Positions 62,677-64,000 of a DNA stretch of 64,000 nucleotides are shown here, one piece after another. Numbering within the stretch: the first letter of the stretch is position 1; each line of letters begins with the position of its first letter. Under the pieces are notes generated by a model. It did not search any database. It was not told where the DNA came from and saw only the letters and a program-made list of their open reading frames with translations. Source of the DNA: Verrucomicrobiales bacterium (GTDB taxonomy: Bacteria; Verrucomicrobiota; Verrucomicrobiia; Limisphaerales; J093); NCBI GenBank assembly GCA_024233215.1, contig JACKPW010000014.1:95400-159399 (forward strand). Direction: 5' to 3'. The position numbers and the translations under genes were made by a program.

Positions 62677-63255
62677 CTACGGGGTGTCGAGCCACTTCTC
62701 CATGGGTTGCGGGCGGCTGGCCAGCAGGCGCTCAAGCGTCTCGCCGGGATCGGTGCCGACCACCCATTGGTCCCGCTGTTCTGCGCGCAGGAAGCGGCAT
62801 TCCACCATGTGATCCAGCAGTTCGAGGAAGGGTTGGTAATAGCCGTCGATGTCAAGGACACCGCAGGGTTTCCGGTGGTAGCCGAGTTGGGTCCAGACAA
62901 AGGCCTCGGCCAGTTCCTCCAACGTACCCATACCGCCCGGCAACGCGAGGAAGGCGTCGGCCAGTGAGGCCATGGTGGCCTTGCGCTCGTGCATGTCCGC
63001 CACCACCCGGAGTTCGGTCAACCCACGATGCGCGATTTCGAGGTCGAGGAGTTTCTCGGGAAGGACCCCGATGACACGTCCTCCCGCCGCGAGGGCGGAA
63101 TCGGCGAGCGCCTTCATCAGGCCTCGATTTGCCCCGCCATAGACCAGCGTGTGTCCGTGCCCGCCCAGCCAACGGCCGACCTCCTCCGCGGCCGTCAAGA
63201 AGGCCGGATTGCTGCCCGGGCTTGACCCGCAGAAAACGCAGACGGAGGAACTCAT
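62677..63255 (-). CDS. LOG family protein (TIGR00730 Rossmann fold)
   Basis: A 192-residue nucleotide monophosphate nucleosidase-like enzyme. It opens VCVFCGSSPGSNPAF, has GGANRGLM and the active-site signature PGGMGTLEELAEAFVW. Plant and bacterial LOG proteins release cytokinin bases or hydrolyse AMP to ribose phosphate and adenine. Normal length. It faces the PEP-CTERM gene. Confidence 0.9.
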   Translation of the reverse strand: MSSSVCVFCGSSPGSNPAFLTAAEEVGRWLGGHGHTLVYGGANRGLMKALADSALAAGGRVIGVLPEKLLDLEIAHRGLTELRVVADMHERKATMASLADAFLALPGGMGTLEELAEAFVWTQLGYHRKPCGVLDIDGYYQPFLELLDHMVECRFLRAEQRDQWVVGTDPGETLERLLASRPQPMEKWLDTP

Positions 63256-63265
63256 GACGGGAAGA

Positions 63266-63407
63266 CTCGCGCAGAAGCGCAGAGGCGCAGGGAAGAAACC
63301 GAGTGGAACGACAACGCTGTTGGGCTCCCTACCGGCCGGCGTGGGGCCGTGCTTTCTGAGACCATATTCCTCATTGCATCTCTGCGCCTCCGCGTCCCTG
63401 CGCGAGA
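63266..63407. repeat. Inverted-repeat unit with CTCGCGCAG arms
   Basis: The stretch from 63266 (CTCGCGCAGAAGCGCAGAGG) matches, with a few differences, the reverse complement of 63381-63407 (CTCTGCGCCTCCGCG... GCGCGAG), enclosing about 88 bases. It lies between the LOG gene and the partial sialidase-like gene. Its words (GCGCAGAGGCGCAG) are of the short dispersed type. Confidence 0.55.
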
Positions 63408-63412
63408 ATCGA

Positions 63413-64000
63413 TCAGTCGCCTTGCATCACCCACGCTTCGTTGAAGTGGGCGTGTTTGATGGATTTTGCCGCGGGGTCGCCGTCGACATCCTTGGGCAAT
63501 TGGCTCCGATGCAGGTGAAAGCTGTAGCTGGCATGCAGGGTGCCGTCGCGGGCCTCGAGGATCGAGGGGTAATGGTAGCGACCGGATTCCGGGTCGGCGG
63601 GATCGCGCTCGAGATGGCGTTCCCATTTCCAGGTCGCGCCCTCGTCGTCGGAGATCCGGACGACCAGGCTGTGGCGGCCGTTTTCGGTGTCGTTGTTGAT
63701 GAGCACCCAATGGCCGTTGCGCAGTGTGATGATCTCGGCGCCGGAGCCGGGGTTGGGCTGTTCACTGTCGATCACGGTGGACCACGTTTCGCCGCGGTCG
63801 TGGGAATCGCTTTGCATGAGCCGCTGGGGCGGCGGGCCGTTGTCGCGCATGAGTGTGTAGAGCGAACCGTCCTTTCGCCGCCCGATGCTGGGTTGGATGT
63901 TGCCCGCGCCCACCAGCGGAGTGCTGAAATGCCAGGTCTCGCCCCAGTCATCGGTGAGCGCCATGAGCGAAAAGGAGAAGCCGTCGTGGTAGAGCGGCAC
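63413..64000 (-). CDS. Sialidase-like BNR repeat protein (partial, N-terminus outside window)
   Basis: The visible 195 residues are the C-terminal part. Three Asp-box motifs of the S-x-D-x-G-x-x-W type appear: TDDWGETWHFS, SHDRGETWSTV and SDDEGATWKWE, one per blade of a six-bladed propeller. In this family (exo-alpha-sialidase and related GH33 or GH143-like enzymes) they are structural rather than catalytic. It could be a sialidase or a related glycosidase; the active-site arginines would lie outside. Stop at 63413. Confidence 0.8.
   Translation of the reverse strand: MPLYHDGFSFSLMALTDDWGETWHFSTPLVGAGNIQPSIGRRKDGSLYTLMRDNGPPPQRLMQSDSHDRGETWSTVIDSEQPNPGSGAEIITLRNGHWVLINNDTENGRHSLVVRISDDEGATWKWERHLERDPADPESGRYHYPSILEARDGTLHASYSFHLHRSQLPKDVDGDPAAKSIKHAHFNEAWVMQGD

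Noticed and set aside
1..64000. CRISPR array, tRNA or rRNA genes
   Set aside because: I saw no regular spaced direct repeats, no T-loop/anticodon-stem pattern and no rRNA-like stretch on either strand by eye; a tRNAscan and rRNA search would be decisive.
1..64000. Integrated prophage or genomic island with integrase
   Set aside because: No integrase, capsid, terminase or transposase gene is visible; the mobile signals are limited to small palindromic elements.

Overview
The window is high-GC, densely coded and looks like a chromosome segment of a Verrucomicrobiota bacterium, probably near the Limisphaerales/Pedosphaera group (inference from gene content; no rRNA is present). The pointers are two PEP-CTERM proteins, a DUF1549/DUF1553 cytochrome-like protein paired with a Tat-exported DUF1501 protein, several Tat-exported sugar-metabolism-type proteins, large secreted beta-propeller and delta-60-repeat proteins, a CRTAC1/FG-GAP protein, an alpha-L-rhamnosidase and a divergent type II secretion/type IV pilus-like operon. 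Many ORFs on the opposite strand are high-GC shadows. I see no tRNA, rRNA, CRISPR array, phage genes or intact transposase gene.

Layout. 0-7 kb: surface and secreted proteins (tail of one secreted protein, a PEP-CTERM protein, a duplicated beta-propeller protein, a GHL10 glycosidase-like protein, an HEFAH metallopeptidase-like protein). 7.5-11.6 kb: DUF1549/1553 plus DUF1501 pair. 11.7-16.6 kb: pyrE, a ThuA-like protein, ferredoxin-NADP reductase, an esterase and a Gfo/Idh/MocA oxidoreductase. 16.8-19.2 kb: a DUF1573, rhodanese and MauE/DoxX-like operon. 19.3-23.8 kb: MFS transporter, sugar nucleotidyltransferase, PtsI and an ArfB-like release factor. 24.1-26.3 kb: a nitronate monooxygenase-like gene and hisH, both broken by a tight cluster of single-base losses, nearly all of them in G runs. 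26.3-27.0 kb: a gene-free stretch with three hairpin repeats. 27.0-31.1 kb: ferredoxin plus a fused indolepyruvate ferredoxin oxidoreductase. 31.0-35.4 kb: CRTAC1-type protein and glnS. 35.6-46.8 kb: secretion operon (gspE, gspF, three large pseudopilin-like proteins, a small overlapping ORF, PilM/GspL-, PilO/GspM- and PilP/GspC-like proteins, secretin). 47-52.7 kb: membrane-anchored glycerophosphodiesterase, D-lactate dehydrogenase-like protein, HAD phosphatase, LacI regulator and panB. 53.2-59.8 kb: delta-60/Calx-beta protein and GH78 rhamnosidase. 60.2-64 kb: acetylornithine aminotransferase-like protein, second PEP-CTERM protein, LOG-family protein and a partial sialidase-like protein.

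How it fits together (inference). A large share of the genes encode exported proteins for polysaccharide capture and degradation. The secretion operon is a plausible exporter for some of them. Four exported proteins end in the same short beta-rich module closing on an ARF[FY]R-like signature. A carbohydrate-binding-like module with a DNSF..VNG core is found both in the rhamnosidase and inside the DUF1553 protein. The intergenic DNA carries several families of palindromic repeats: two REPIN-like elements with GGGGTCAGTCC-type arms, paired GCGGTGAA hairpins, CGTAGCGGCGAA hairpins, and longer inverted-repeat units.
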